Positions 8,812 through 18,652 are shown, numbered from the stretch's first letter. The stretch is 64,000 nucleotides of DNA from an uncultured Roseobacter sp. (GCF_947496515.1 NZ_CANMDB010000002.1:372001-436000); one strand, 5' to 3'. Program-made: numbers and translations. Notes: generated by a model not told the origin, from the letters alone.

Positions 8812-11628
8812 TCACAGATCCGCCAGCAGAGCGGCGAGGTCGGCATCAATCTCGGCGTCATCGTTGCTGCCGGCGTCCTCGTCTCCGCCCAGATCCGCGA
8901 GCAACGCGTCAAGATCATCGTCGTCGCCAGAGGCGGGCGGCGCATCGTCGCCGGTATCGTCATCGCCCAGATCAAAGGCGCTCAGGTCCATGTCATCGTC
9001 GTTGAGCCCCAGATCATCGTCGTCTTCCTCCGCGTCGGCGCTGGCGAACTGTTCATCATAGTCATCGCCCGCACCGCCGGGGCGGGAGGGTCCGAAGTCG
9101 TCGCCCGCATCGGGCGCATCGCCTGCTTCTCGCGTGATATCGAGCGTCGCGCCCGCCCCGCCAAGCCCGGTACCACCGCCCGCACTTTGACCCCAGGGGC
9201 CAGCCAGCATCCCCGCGCCCAGACCCTGAAAGGAGCCCTGGCGCACTTCGTTGCGACCCTTGATCGAGACCAGCGGGATGTAGCCGCGGGCCACCACCTG
9301 CGCCATCGTCGTGGTATTGAGCAACCGCGTCGTTACCGGCAGGGCGACCTGATCGCCATGTGGGTCCGTTATGACATGCATCGGCATATCGCCAAGGCTC
9401 ATCACGTCGCCCAGCTTCATGGTCTTGCCCTTCTGGTTGACCGTCTCGCACATCAGGACCGCCGAGAGCACGACCGGATTGGCCCAGAGCATGCCCTTGA
9501 GCCCTTCGCGCAGGGTAAATTCCTCGAAATCGAATGCATCGACCGGTTCGGTGCGCGCACCGTACGGCAGGCGCAGCAGAAAACCGGGAGCCGCCAGTGC
9601 TGCGTATTGCGCCTGCGGCAGTTCGCGCAGCGCGTCCCAGGATTTCGCGACCAACGGGTGGCGTTCGTGCTTGGGTGTGGCGAGGAAGCTGTCGGAGATC
9701 GCCGCGAGGAATGGCGCGTTCATCCACGCGCTGACCTTGGCCATGCGCGCCATGAGATCCGCGTGCGGCGGCGTTTCTTCCAGCGTGTAGAGCCCGAAGA
9801 CCGCCGAGAGCGCCCCCTGCCCTTCATCCAGCCGTGGTTCCTCGGCCAGCATCTGGAAAAGTCCGGTTTGTGACAAGTCTTCGTCACTGGCCAGATCCGC
9901 GGCCCATTCCTCAGCCGAGACGTCATAGAGCACGATGTCCACGGCTGGCCCGGTGCGGATCCGCCGGGCGAGAAGCTCCAGTGAGCGCCAGGTTGCCTCC
10001 ACCGCCTGGAAATCAGGGTGGTGCAGGATGGCGCGCATGGTGCCGGAGATGGCGGCATCAACCGCCGCCAGCATCGCAGGTTGGTCCGGATCGGTAGCGG
10101 CCTGAACGTGAGGCCCGACAATGCGACCGATCAAATCCTCGGCGGGTGATGGCGTGCGCAAGCGCGCGGTTGTGTCGCCGATGAGGGTCTGGAAGGTGCT
10201 GAGTTTCAGGCCAGCAGGCACAGCCGCACCCTTGGCCCGGCTGCGCACGGCGGGTTTGAGATCCCCGAAGAGGCTGGCCCATTCGTGCATTTGCGCTGCG
10301 TCCTTCGGGCTGAGCCCGCGTGCGATACGGCTGCGCAAAGCCTTGAGCTCGTCAAACACGGCGACGTTTTCGTAAAGCTCATCGGGACGCAGATCGTCCA
10401 GGCTGGACAGCGGGACTTCGATCCCGGCGCCATCGGTACCCAGAGGCAGGATCAGCGTGGTAGCGAACCGCGCGATCACATCGTCGAGCGTGTCCACATC
10501 AAGGCGCATGGGCTTGCGGGCGGCCAGATCGGCACCGATTTGCAGCGTCCCCGTGGCAGCCCGGCCTGTGAAGTCACCCAGAACGGCGATCCGGAAACGC
10601 GGGCGCGGAGCCTCGCGGTCGTCGGGCTCGGGCAGATCGAGCCGACCGTGCGGGGAGGGTTCCGGCGTCTCATCGTCCTCCGGCTCGGCTTTGTCGGTGT
10701 CCTCCGCGGGCACGAAATCGGTGTCGACCGTATCTTCTTCGTCGGGATCCGCCTGCCGTATGTCGTCGTCAATCAGGCCCGTCGGGTCAGCATCCGCTGC
10801 GTCGTCTTGCGCTGGCTCCAACGGATCCGCTGCGAGATCGAGGTCTTCGTCCTCCTTGACCAAATCCGGATCGACCGTTTCGCTTTCCGCCGTGATTTGC
10901 ACCTCGTCTGCCCTGCCTTCTGCGGCGGTCAGGGTTGCGTCGATGGCGGTCGCCGTCGCTTCTTCTGGCCCACGGGTCTTGGGCGCCCCGTGCGCGTCGG
11001 TATCTGTCGCGTCGTCACCAGGGGTTGCCTCGCGGGCCGTTGTCGCAATCTCCGCGAGGATAGCGTCGGTAGGGTCCACATCCTCGGCGGCAGGGGCAAC
11101 AGCGCGAAGGGCCTCCAGCGTTGCCTCGACCTCGCTCGGCGCATCGGCGGGTCCGGCGAGTGTCGCCATGGCGCCGGGATCCGCAAGCAGCCCGGCGATC
11201 AGGGCCTCCGCACCCGGTTTACCGTCCATGTAGGTGCGCAGGTGCTCCAGCCGGGTGCGGGCGTCGAGAAGCTGTGCCAGCGGGGCCAGCGCGCGCGCGA
11301 CAGCCGTCGGAGAGAAATCCTCCATCCGCTCGAAGGTCATATCGACGGCAAGGCTGCCCTCGCCCGTCAGCGTGTTGGGGACAGTGAACGCCGCCCGTGG
11401 TTTGATCGCGCGCATCCGGTCGTCGAAGTTATCCACGTCGATGTCAAGGAAGGGGCGCTCAGCCACGGGCCGTGGCGCGACGTCGGATCTGCCAGAGAGA
11501 TCCGCCATAACCCCCATCACGAACGGCAGCTGAATCGTTTTTGCGGCACCGTAGAGCTCCACGTCATATTCGATCTGAACGCGGGGCGCGCGGTTCCGGG
11601 CGACGAATTTCTGGCTGCTTTGGGACAT
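8812..11628 (-). CDS. Fusion protein: TssB-like + acidic linker + second TssB-like + TssC-like sheath domains, acidic tail
   Basis: The 938-residue protein combines both contractile-sheath subunits. Residues 1-160 are a TssB domain almost the same as the separate TssB at 20717-21223 (RNRAPRVQIEYDVELYG, VMGVMADLSG, FLDIDVDNFDDRMRAIKPR). Residues about 185-342 are a disordered Asp/Glu-rich linker. Residues about 343-455 look like a second, diverged TssB unit (FRIAVLGDFTGRA, MRLDVDTLDDVIARFATTL). Residues about 490-815 are TssC-like (ILHHPDFQAVEATWRSLELL, FLLRLPYG, GMLWANPVVLSAVLMCETV, GYIPLVSIKGRNEVRQGSFQ). Residues 831-938 form a strongly acidic tail. Extra TssC paralogues are known in alphaproteobacterial T6SS; a TssB-TssC fusion is not something I know. 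It is the first gene of a unit with vgrG, under promoter element P2. Possible roles are a sheath cap, initiator or baseplate-sheath adaptor. Confidence 0.85.
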   Translation of the reverse strand: MSQSSQKFVARNRAPRVQIEYDVELYGAAKTIQLPFVMGVMADLSGRSDVAPRPVAERPFLDIDVDNFDDRMRAIKPRAAFTVPNTLTGEGSLAVDMTFERMEDFSPTAVARALAPLAQLLDARTRLEHLRTYMDGKPGAEALIAGLLADPGAMATLAGPADAPSEVEATLEALRAVAPAAEDVDPTDAILAEIATTAREATPGDDATDTDAHGAPKTRGPEEATATAIDATLTAAEGRADEVQITAESETVDPDLVKEDEDLDLAADPLEPAQDDAADADPTGLIDDDIRQADPDEEDTVDTDFVPAEDTDKAEPEDDETPEPSPHGRLDLPEPDDREAPRPRFRIAVLGDFTGRAATGTLQIGADLAARKPMRLDVDTLDDVIARFATTLILPLGTDGAGIEVPLSSLDDLRPDELYENVAVFDELKALRSRIARGLSPKDAAQMHEWASLFGDLKPAVRSRAKGAAVPAGLKLSTFQTLIGDTTARLRTPSPAEDLIGRIVGPHVQAATDPDQPAMLAAVDAAISGTMRAILHHPDFQAVEATWRSLELLARRIRTGPAVDIVLYDVSAEEWAADLASDEDLSQTGLFQMLAEEPRLDEGQGALSAVFGLYTLEETPPHADLMARMAKVSAWMNAPFLAAISDSFLATPKHERHPLVAKSWDALRELPQAQYAALAAPGFLLRLPYGARTEPVDAFDFEEFTLREGLKGMLWANPVVLSAVLMCETVNQKGKTMKLGDVMSLGDMPMHVITDPHGDQVALPVTTRLLNTTTMAQVVARGYIPLVSIKGRNEVRQGSFQGLGAGMLAGPWGQSAGGGTGLGGAGATLDITREAGDAPDAGDDFGPSRPGGAGDDYDEQFASADAEEDDDDLGLNDDDMDLSAFDLGDDDTGDDAPPASGDDDDLDALLADLGGDEDAGSNDDAEIDADLAALLADL

Positions 11629-11657
11629 CGGGCAACTTCCTCAAGGGGGGTCTGTCG

Positions 11658-11687
11658 GTAAGTGCCCCGCCTGCCCCGGAGGGTTCA
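11658..11687 (-). promoter_or_regulatory. ECF-type promoter P2 (TssB-TssC fusion / vgrG unit)
   Basis: Minus strand TGAACC (11687-11682), 17-base spacer, CACTTAC (11664-11658), ending about 30 bases before the start codon at 11628. It lies in the short non-coding gap after tssH. Same arrangement as the element before the ECF sigma gene. Confidence 0.75.
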
Positions 11688-11706
11688 GCGGCCTGGGCCA
11701 AAAAAG

Positions 11707-14358
11707 CTACTGTGCGGCGAGGGTGTCTGCCTCTTCGTCAAGGGCGTAGGTAAACGTACCCTCGGTCACGTCGATGGCCATCCGCGTGACGGACCGATCC
11801 TCCAGCCGCCGTGTCAGTACCTTGCCCGACAGCGCGGGCAGCAGGGTATTGGTGACGATGGCGTCAATCATCCGGCCGCCGCTTTCCACCTCGCGACAGC
11901 GCGCGACGATGGCCTCGACCACGGCATCGGTATAGGTGAACGGGACGTCATAGGCGGTGCGGACCCGTGTACCGATACGGTCGAGGTGCAGGCGGGTGAT
12001 CCGGGCGATCATCTCCGCGGACAGCGGGTAGTAGGGCACCGGCACCATCCGGCCTAGCAGTGCCGGCGGAAAAACCTCAAGCAGCGGGGCGCGCAGGGCT
12101 TTCGTCACCCCGTCAGGCTCGGGCATCAGCGCGGGATCCGCGCAAAGGTCCATGATCACCTCCGAGCCCACGTTGGAGGTCATCAGGATCAGCGTGTTGC
12201 GAAAATCAATCTGTCGGCCCTCCCCGTCTTCCATGACACCTTTGTCGAAGACCTGAAAAAAGACCTCATGCACATCCGGGTGTGCCTTTTCCACCTCGTC
12301 CAGCAACACGACGGAGTAAGGCCTGCGCCGCACCGCTTCAGTAAGCACGCCGCCCTGACCGTAGCCCACGTATCCCGGCGGTGCGCCCTTCAGGCTGCTG
12401 ACGGTATGGGCCTCCTGATATTCGCTCATGTTGATGGTGATGAGGTTCTGCGCTCCGCCATAGAGCGTTTTGGCGATGGCCAGCGCGGTTTCGGTCTTGC
12501 CCACGCCGGAGCTGCCCGCGAGCAGGAAGACCCCGATGGGTTTGTCCGGGTTGTCGAGCCCCGCCCGGGCGGAGATGACACGCTTTGCGATCATCTCCAT
12601 CGCGTGGTCCTGCCCGATGACATGGGTCGAGAGGTGATCCGCAAGGTCCAGCACGGTGCGCATCTCGTCGCGGACCATCCGCCCCACGGGGATGCCCGTC
12701 CAGTCCGCGACCACCTGGCCAACGGCCGTGGCGTCCACGAGCGGCAGGATCATGGGCGTCTCACCCTGAAGCGTCGCAAGCTCCTCTTGCAACCTGCGCA
12801 GTTGGGCGAGGGTCTCCTCGCCCTGTTCGGCCTGTCGCCGGGCGCGCAGATCCGTGATCCGGGTGACAAGCGACTTTTCGGCTTCCCATTTTGCGGTGAG
12901 CGTGCGTTCGCGGTCTGTCTCGACGGCGAGTGCGGCCTCTGCGGTCTCGCGCCGCGCCTGCGTGTTAGCGCCAGCGGCGGCATCTCGGGCAATGATCTCC
13001 AGCTCCGTGCTCAGCGCGGCGATACTGCGCGCGCAATCCTCCAGCGGGGCGGGCGTGGCGTGCAGGCTTAGGCCCACGCGCGCACAGGCGGTATCGAGCA
13101 CGCTGACGGATTTGTCGGGTAATTGCCGTGCGGGAATGTACCGCGCGGAGAGCCGTACGCTCGCCTCCAGTGCTTCATCAAGGATCTGGACCTTGTGGTG
13201 CTTCTCCAGTGTCGCCGTCATGCCGCGCATCATCATCACCGCGGTCTCCGTGTCCGGCTCGGCGATCTGCACCACCTGAAACCGGCGGGTCAGCGCGGGA
13301 TCCTTTTCGATATGCTTTTTGTACTCTGCCCATGTGGTGGCCCCGATGGTGCGCAGCGTGCCGCGGGCCAGGGCTGGTTTCAGCAGGTTGGCCGCGTCTC
13401 CGGTTCCCTCGGCGCCCCCCGCACCGACGAGCGTATGGGTCTCGTCAATAAAGAGGAGGACGGGAACCGCGCTGGCCGCGACCGCATCGATGACACTGCG
13501 CAGCCGGGTCTCGAACTCACCCTTCATGCCCGCACCCGCCTGCAGCAACCCGATGTCGAGCGCCATGAGCCGCGCCCGCGCCAGCGCGGGCGGCACTTCC
13601 CCCTCTGCGATGCGCAGCGCCAGCCCTTCGACCACGGCGGTTTTACCGACGCCTGCCTCGCCCGTGAGGATCGGATTATTCTGGCGGCGGCGGCTCAGCA
13701 CGTCGATCATCTGGCGGATCTCGGTATCCCGGCCCATGATGGGGTCGATCTCGCCTGCGCGGGCGCGGGCGGTCAGATCTGTGCAGAAGCGATCAAGCGC
13801 GCCGTCCGAGGTTGGTGTGAGTGTGGCAGGCGGCTTGCCCGGGTCCGTGGCAAATGATCCGTCCTGCGGCGGCAGGCCCGCCTCGGGTGAGCCTGCCACG
13901 GCGTCGGCAAAGTCGCGGGAGAGCGCGCTGGCGTCGAGCCCGGCGAGGTCGGCAGAGATGCCGCGCAGAACATTGTGCAGCCCGCGGGCGCTGAGCAGCC
14001 CAAGCAGCAGATGCCCGGTGCCGATCTGCGCCCTACCCGCGCCCAGCGAGGCCTGCACCCAGGCGCGTTCCACCGCTTCTTCGAGATGCGGTGAGAGATC
14101 GGAGATCGCTGTGGCTCCGCGCGGCAGCGCATCGAGAGCACGCTGGATCTGCGTCTCCACGTGCCCCGCATCCAGCTCGTAAAAGCGCAGGATCCGGTGC
14201 AGATCGCTGTCCTTTTCCTGAAGGATCTGGTGCAGCACATGCGCAAGCTCCACATAGGGATTGCCGCGCATCTTGCAAAAAACGGTTGCGTTCTCAACGT
14301 GCTGAAAGGCCTGGGTGTTGAGCTTGCCGAAAAGGGCGATGCGGCTGATCTGGGTCAT
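11707..14358 (-). CDS. tssH: T6SS sheath-recycling ATPase TssH (ClpV)
   Basis: ClpV is the AAA+ unfoldase that disassembles contracted TssB/TssC sheaths. The 883-residue protein has the Clp N-domain (about 1-150), a first AAA+ module with Walker A GEAGVGKT and Walker B LLFIDETHTL, a middle coiled-coil region (about 430-560), and a second AAA+ module with Walker A GSSGVGKTETALA and Walker B SVVLLDEVEKAH; the pore loop GYVGYGQGG is present. The sequence KGEFETRLRSVIDAV is typical of ClpB/ClpV. It is the last gene of the tssB-tssC-hcp-tagJ-tssE-tssF-tssG-tssH unit, 24 bases after tssG. Confidence 0.97.
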   Translation of the reverse strand: MTQISRIALFGKLNTQAFQHVENATVFCKMRGNPYVELAHVLHQILQEKDSDLHRILRFYELDAGHVETQIQRALDALPRGATAISDLSPHLEEAVERAWVQASLGAGRAQIGTGHLLLGLLSARGLHNVLRGISADLAGLDASALSRDFADAVAGSPEAGLPPQDGSFATDPGKPPATLTPTSDGALDRFCTDLTARARAGEIDPIMGRDTEIRQMIDVLSRRRQNNPILTGEAGVGKTAVVEGLALRIAEGEVPPALARARLMALDIGLLQAGAGMKGEFETRLRSVIDAVAASAVPVLLFIDETHTLVGAGGAEGTGDAANLLKPALARGTLRTIGATTWAEYKKHIEKDPALTRRFQVVQIAEPDTETAVMMMRGMTATLEKHHKVQILDEALEASVRLSARYIPARQLPDKSVSVLDTACARVGLSLHATPAPLEDCARSIAALSTELEIIARDAAAGANTQARRETAEAALAVETDRERTLTAKWEAEKSLVTRITDLRARRQAEQGEETLAQLRRLQEELATLQGETPMILPLVDATAVGQVVADWTGIPVGRMVRDEMRTVLDLADHLSTHVIGQDHAMEMIAKRVISARAGLDNPDKPIGVFLLAGSSGVGKTETALAIAKTLYGGAQNLITINMSEYQEAHTVSSLKGAPPGYVGYGQGGVLTEAVRRRPYSVVLLDEVEKAHPDVHEVFFQVFDKGVMEDGEGRQIDFRNTLILMTSNVGSEVIMDLCADPALMPEPDGVTKALRAPLLEVFPPALLGRMVPVPYYPLSAEMIARITRLHLDRIGTRVRTAYDVPFTYTDAVVEAIVARCREVESGGRMIDAIVTNTLLPALSGKVLTRRLEDRSVTRMAIDVTEGTFTYALDEEADTLAAQ

Positions 14359-14382
14359 GGCGGGTTTCTCCGTCGGGGTGTG

Positions 14383-15399
14383 TCAGTGGGCAATGTGGCA
14401 GGGTTGGGTGAGGGTCATGTCATCCACATCGCGGTCCGGTCGCTGCCCGATCCAGGTGGTCCGGCCCAGTGTCGCGGCCTGACCCAGGGTCGCGGCAGGC
14501 ACCTCGCCTGCACGCAGGATCAGCTGTGCCTGCCATTCGAACGTATCGCCGGCGTAGGTGCGGATGATCGCGGCGAGCTGTTTGAACCCCGGCGTGCCCG
14601 GAAAGAGCCCTTGAAACGCAGCGAAGGACAAGGGCCCGATGCGCAGCCTAACGCTGGCGCTGCGCGACCAGACGCGGTTTCCCAGGCTGGCGGTCTGTCC
14701 CAGCGTCGCACGGCCCAGTTGCCCGCGGTCATCCGGCTCCAGCTGCAGCCAACTGCCGGTGAAGCTCTCGATCTCGACGGGCGCCTCCAGCAGGCCGGAC
14801 AACACCGCATGAAGCCCTTCCTCGCTGCGGGGGCCGGCGGCCAGACGCCCCGCGAAATGGCGCTTGGCCACATCCGGCAGTGCGTCGCGATCCTGCAGTG
14901 CGGCGGTCCCGAACCCTGCCAGAGCGCCCACCTTGCGGCCAAAGTCATCGTCACCGGGACGGTCGAAAGAGGCGGTAGGCTGCCCGCTGGCCCAGGCGCG
15001 GTAGAGCAGCGACAGCATCCGGTGATGAAACATATCCGCAAAGGCGACCATGGTCGGGTCGTCCATGTTGCGGTGCCTGTCACGGGCGAATTCCGTCAGA
15101 TGGAGCGGCAGCGGGCCGTTGGGACCGAAAAGCCCGAAGGCAAGCTGCGTGAGCTTAGGCGCGTTGGGCGCGTCCCGGTCGAAATCGGTGATGGTGCTGC
15201 CCGGAAAGGCCAGCTCCGGCGTCTGGCTCAGACGCACCGGATCCTGCGCCGGGCTGCGCGACTGGCCGAGCCGCGGTCGATCGGTATGCGCTGCCTCGAT
15301 CAGGCGCAGGGCCTGAAAGAAGTTGAATGTATCCGGAGCCTTAGTCAGCGCGTCGAGCCGCGTCAGATCAGGACCCGGCGTCCGCTCCTGGCTGGCCAT
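14383..15399 (-). CDS. tssG: T6SS baseplate protein TssG
   Basis: TssG forms the baseplate wedge with TssF and TssE. The 338-residue protein carries the family pattern: FNFFQALRLIEA near the N-terminus, TQLAFGLFGPNGPLPLHLTE, MVAFADMFHHRMLSLLYRAW, and the C-terminal DDMTLTQPCHIAH. The start overlaps the end of tssF by 37 bases, an arrangement usual for this pair and indicating coupled translation. Length and motifs are normal. Confidence 0.96.
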   Translation of the reverse strand: MASQERTPGPDLTRLDALTKAPDTFNFFQALRLIEAAHTDRPRLGQSRSPAQDPVRLSQTPELAFPGSTITDFDRDAPNAPKLTQLAFGLFGPNGPLPLHLTEFARDRHRNMDDPTMVAFADMFHHRMLSLLYRAWASGQPTASFDRPGDDDFGRKVGALAGFGTAALQDRDALPDVAKRHFAGRLAAGPRSEEGLHAVLSGLLEAPVEIESFTGSWLQLEPDDRGQLGRATLGQTASLGNRVWSRSASVRLRIGPLSFAAFQGLFPGTPGFKQLAAIIRTYAGDTFEWQAQLILRAGEVPAATLGQAATLGRTTWIGQRPDRDVDDMTLTQPCHIAH

Positions 15400-17237
15400 T
15401 GTGCGATGTCTCCGCGTTGGGGGGAATGAATGGACGTTTCAGTAAAGCTGTTGAGCCCGACGTATTTTGCAAAGAACCGCTCCAGCACGGCGCCCAGCAG
15501 ATAGGAGCCGGTGCCTTCAAAGGCGCTTTCATCAAAGCTCAGATCGATGTGCAGCCCGCGCACGGCGGTGCTGAGGGCCCCGTCCGCCAGCCGCCGGACC
15601 ACGGGACGGGTGGAGACCGTCGCCAGCCCCTCCACCTGCTTGGCCAGCGCCGGTTCGCCCAACCGGGCATAGAGCCCGAGGATCTCGCGCAGGGCAGCCG
15701 CGCCCTTGCCGCGGTCCGCATCCACCAGTGACAGGTAATTGAGGCTGAGGTGCGAGATCAGCTGCCAGGTCTGTTGTCCGTCCGCAAGGCTGGAACGGGG
15801 CCGGGTCGGAGGCACGATGGCACGCACGTGTTTGACGGGGCCGCCTGCGGGCAGGGTGAAGTCAGTTTCCCCCACGCCCACCGGCGTCATCAGGGGCAGA
15901 TCGCGGTTGGTGCAGAGCGCCGTGACCGCCAGTTGCGTCAGGCTCCCGGGATAGGGGGCTTGGCTGCGGTCGGTGAGCGACAGATAGATTTCGGAGCCCA
16001 GATAGGACGTGCGCGGCCCCGCCAGCCGCTGGCGTTCAGAGCGTTGGCGCGGGCGGCGGCGCTGGTTGTAGTAGGCCAGATGGCCATGCTCTCCGGCTGC
16101 TGCATCTTGCGCGCTGTAAAACGGTCGGAAGGACACATCCGGCTGCCCGCCGCCCGCGATGCCGGTGACGCTTTCCAGCCGGTAGATCTCAAAGTCCATG
16201 GGTGCTGTTCGGTCCACGGTCACGAGGTGCTCTGCCTCGCTGTGCGACACATGCACCCGGTCGCAGCGCTTACGAAAGAGGTTGATGGCAGGCACAGCGT
16301 GCAGATCGACGTTCTCCGGCGTGACCGAGGCCAGTGCGGGCAGCCCGTCGCGCAGGGGGATGTAGATGTCGAGATCCTCGCCGGTGGTCCGCCGGATCGC
16401 GGGGCCCAATCCCTTAAGATCAATAAAGAAGAACCGTTGCGGCAGAGCGAAGTATTCCTGCAGCAGCCGGTAGCCGTCAAAGGATGCACCGGGCGTCGGC
16501 AGCAGCGCGTCTTCGGGGTCGAACCCGCAGGCGGCGATACCACTGCCGAGCGGCTGGACCCAGTCATCGCGGCGGTCGGTTGAGCGGCCCGCAACACCCA
16601 TCCCCTGCCCCATGATCGCTTCATAAAGCCGCCAGGGCGTAGATCCCGCCCCGGTCAGAAACAATCGCAGCCAGTCGATCGGCAGGTCCGCCAGCGGCGC
16701 GCCGTCGGTTCGCCGCACCCGAAGGCGCAGGGCCGCCTTGGCCCCGTAGTGAGACCCCAGCCCTGCAGCGACAAGATCGCCGCGGCTGCCCAGGTATTCC
16801 GCTTCGCTGATCTGCAGCGGCCAGAGGGTGACATCCTGCGAGGTGGTGTAGATCACCCCCGTTTGCGCGCCCTCGCGAGCGGATCCACGCAGTTCGGTAC
16901 CCCGCGGCAGGGTGACACCGGCGGCGAGGTTGCCCTGCGCTGGATCCGGCTCCAGCCGCGCGATCATCATGGAGGGGATCGGCGCGAGGTAGTGCGGGTA
17001 AACGACCTCCAGCAAGCTGTGGGTGAGGTTGGTGTTCTGCTGATCCAGCTCCACCTGAACCCGCGCCGCCATGAAGGCGAAACCCTCCATCAGGCGCTCT
17101 ACGTAAGGGTCCATGACCTCCGGCTGTCCCATGCCCAGCCGTCCCGCGATCTTGGGGTGGGACGTGGCGAATTCATCCCCCATCTCGCGGATGAAGCCCA
17201 GTTCCTGCTCGTAATACTTCAGAAAACGCGGATCCAT
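15363..17237 (-). CDS. tssF: T6SS baseplate protein TssF
   Basis: TssF is the large wedge protein of the T6SS baseplate. At 624 residues it has the expected size. The N-terminus MDPRFLKYYEQELGFIREMG, the GMGQPEVMDPYVERLMEGFA block, YPHYLAPIPSMMIARLEPDP and the C-terminal ERFFAKYVGLNSFTE are all family signatures. It starts 4 bases after the tssE stop and overlaps tssG, so tssE-tssF-tssG are made together. Confidence 0.97.
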   Translation of the reverse strand: MDPRFLKYYEQELGFIREMGDEFATSHPKIAGRLGMGQPEVMDPYVERLMEGFAFMAARVQVELDQQNTNLTHSLLEVVYPHYLAPIPSMMIARLEPDPAQGNLAAGVTLPRGTELRGSAREGAQTGVIYTTSQDVTLWPLQISEAEYLGSRGDLVAAGLGSHYGAKAALRLRVRRTDGAPLADLPIDWLRLFLTGAGSTPWRLYEAIMGQGMGVAGRSTDRRDDWVQPLGSGIAACGFDPEDALLPTPGASFDGYRLLQEYFALPQRFFFIDLKGLGPAIRRTTGEDLDIYIPLRDGLPALASVTPENVDLHAVPAINLFRKRCDRVHVSHSEAEHLVTVDRTAPMDFEIYRLESVTGIAGGGQPDVSFRPFYSAQDAAAGEHGHLAYYNQRRRPRQRSERQRLAGPRTSYLGSEIYLSLTDRSQAPYPGSLTQLAVTALCTNRDLPLMTPVGVGETDFTLPAGGPVKHVRAIVPPTRPRSSLADGQQTWQLISHLSLNYLSLVDADRGKGAAALREILGLYARLGEPALAKQVEGLATVSTRPVVRRLADGALSTAVRGLHIDLSFDESAFEGTGSYLLGAVLERFFAKYVGLNSFTETSIHSPQRGDIAQWPARSGRRVLI

Positions 17238-17241
17238 GGGG

Positions 17242-17739
17242 TTATCCCTGTCTGCGGACGGTAACGTCGCCCGTCGTCACGTCGAGTTGCGTGCGCAGGA
17301 ATAGATCCAGCGGCACCGGCTGCGCCCAAAGCTCCGCCCGGATGTCGAAAGACATCAGCGTCCCGCGGGTGTTCTCGCGCGCGCTTGGCGTCACGAAGAG
17401 GGTGTCGGGCAGCAGCCGGGGCTCAAACCGCTCGATGGCGGTGCGGATAGCGCGCTCGATCTCGGTCGCGCGGGCTTTGGTCGCGGTCATGCCGGTCACA
17501 TCGGCGATGCCGAAATTCAGCACCGAAGCAGCGGTCTGCGGATAGGCGTCGAGATCCATATCCGCGCTCAGATTGGTGCTGTTGAGCAGCCAGTGCAGAT
17601 CGCGCTGGATGATGTCGCGCAGCCGGGTGATGTCGATGATCCATGCGGCGTTGGTTTCCGTCCGCTGGTGCGGGGCATCGTCGATCAACCGATCCAGCAA
17701 TGCGGGTTGTAGCCGTTCCAGACGCGCGCGATCAGCCAT
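17242..17739 (-). CDS. tssE: T6SS baseplate protein TssE (gp25-like)
   Basis: TssE is the gp25/lysozyme-like baseplate wedge protein that nucleates sheath assembly. The 165-residue form starting at ATG 17739 (MADRARLERLQPALLDRL) contains the gp25 core: LRDIIQRDLHWLLNSTN, VLNFGIADVTGM, IERAIRTAIERFEPRL and SFDIRAELWAQ. ATG 17739 overlaps the tagJ stop by 8 bases, which favours it over a longer in-frame reading from 17850 whose extra residues look like out-of-frame tagJ sequence. It precedes tssF by 4 bases. Confidence 0.94.
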   Translation of the reverse strand: MADRARLERLQPALLDRLIDDAPHQRTETNAAWIIDITRLRDIIQRDLHWLLNSTNLSADMDLDAYPQTAASVLNFGIADVTGMTATKARATEIERAIRTAIERFEPRLLPDTLFVTPSARENTRGTLMSFDIRAELWAQPVPLDLFLRTQLDVTTGDVTVRRQG

Positions 17740-18562
17740 GACGGGCCTCCTGGAGCGGTGCCAGTTCACGGGTGCTCTGCTCGAAGGTGATCTCACGCAG
17801 CTCCAGTAGGGGGATATCCTGGTCGGGTGTACATAGCATCCGCTGGCCAAGGCCCTCGGGCGCGCCGCCCGGAACCGTCAGCCAGTCCGTCGACCGCGCA
17901 AGCTTCTGCGCGTCTGTGCCGTGGAAGGCCGTTGCAGGGTATCGCACGGGCACAAGACCACCCGCTTGGGTCCCGCAGGCCAAGGTCAGCGCCACCGGTG
18001 CCCAGATCAGGTCGCGCAGATCTTGCGGCGGTGACATCCGGATCTCGCGCAAATCGGCAAAGGGCAGCCATCGGTAGGTGCCGTTCAGGATGACTTCGAA
18101 CACCGGACCAAACCGCGAATCCGCATCGGCAATCCAGTCGAAAGGCCGACCATTTACCGTGCCGCCCACGGCGGGCGCTGCGCGCAATGCCATCGCGCGC
18201 AGCCGCTCGGCCCCGGCCACATCGCTCGCGGCCTGTTTCCCCACCGCATCCCACAGCACCGACAGCCAGGAGGACGCGTCTTCGTCAAAAGGGGCGGGCG
18301 TCTCGCCTCTTAAGGCGCTGTCACGCGACCGCTCGCAGTGGATCGCGGCGCTGTACGTCTCGGCCATGGGGGCTGCGGCGGGATCCAGCCGCGTGGCAGT
18401 CTGAAGTTGCCGGGCCGCGCGGGGCCAGTCGCCCGCGACACTGAGCAGTTGAAAGAGAAAGACCCGCAGCCGTGCGTCGGCGGGCGCCGCGCGGACCGCT
18501 GCCTCAAGCGCCGTGAGCGCACCAAACAGATCGCCGGTTTTGAGCAGGTTTTGGGCTGACAT
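17732..18562 (-). CDS. tagJ: T6SS accessory protein TagJ (ImpE family)
   Basis: TagJ/ImpE is an accessory protein that in some systems binds the TssB N-terminus and modulates ClpV action. The 276-residue form from ATG 18562 (MSAQNLLKTGDLFGALTALE) has N-terminal TPR-like helices (about 1-100, LFQLLSVAGDWPRAARQLQ) and the ImpE core (GGTVNGRPFDWIADADSRFG, FEVILNGTYRWLPFADLREI, DLIWAPVALTL). Longer in-frame starts at 18580 and 18607 exist, but the ImpE homology begins at 18562. Located between hcp and tssE. Confidence 0.92.
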   Translation of the reverse strand: MSAQNLLKTGDLFGALTALEAAVRAAPADARLRVFLFQLLSVAGDWPRAARQLQTATRLDPAAAPMAETYSAAIHCERSRDSALRGETPAPFDEDASSWLSVLWDAVGKQAASDVAGAERLRAMALRAAPAVGGTVNGRPFDWIADADSRFGPVFEVILNGTYRWLPFADLREIRMSPPQDLRDLIWAPVALTLACGTQAGGLVPVRYPATAFHGTDAQKLARSTDWLTVPGGAPEGLGQRMLCTPDQDIPLLELREITFEQSTRELAPLQEARHG

Positions 18563-18652
18563 GGGGCGAACCTCGATCATCGGATGAAAAAGAGACCCCG
18601 GGCACATTGAGGGAGGGGGAGGAGAGAGGCGCCCGGGGCCGGAGAACCAGCG

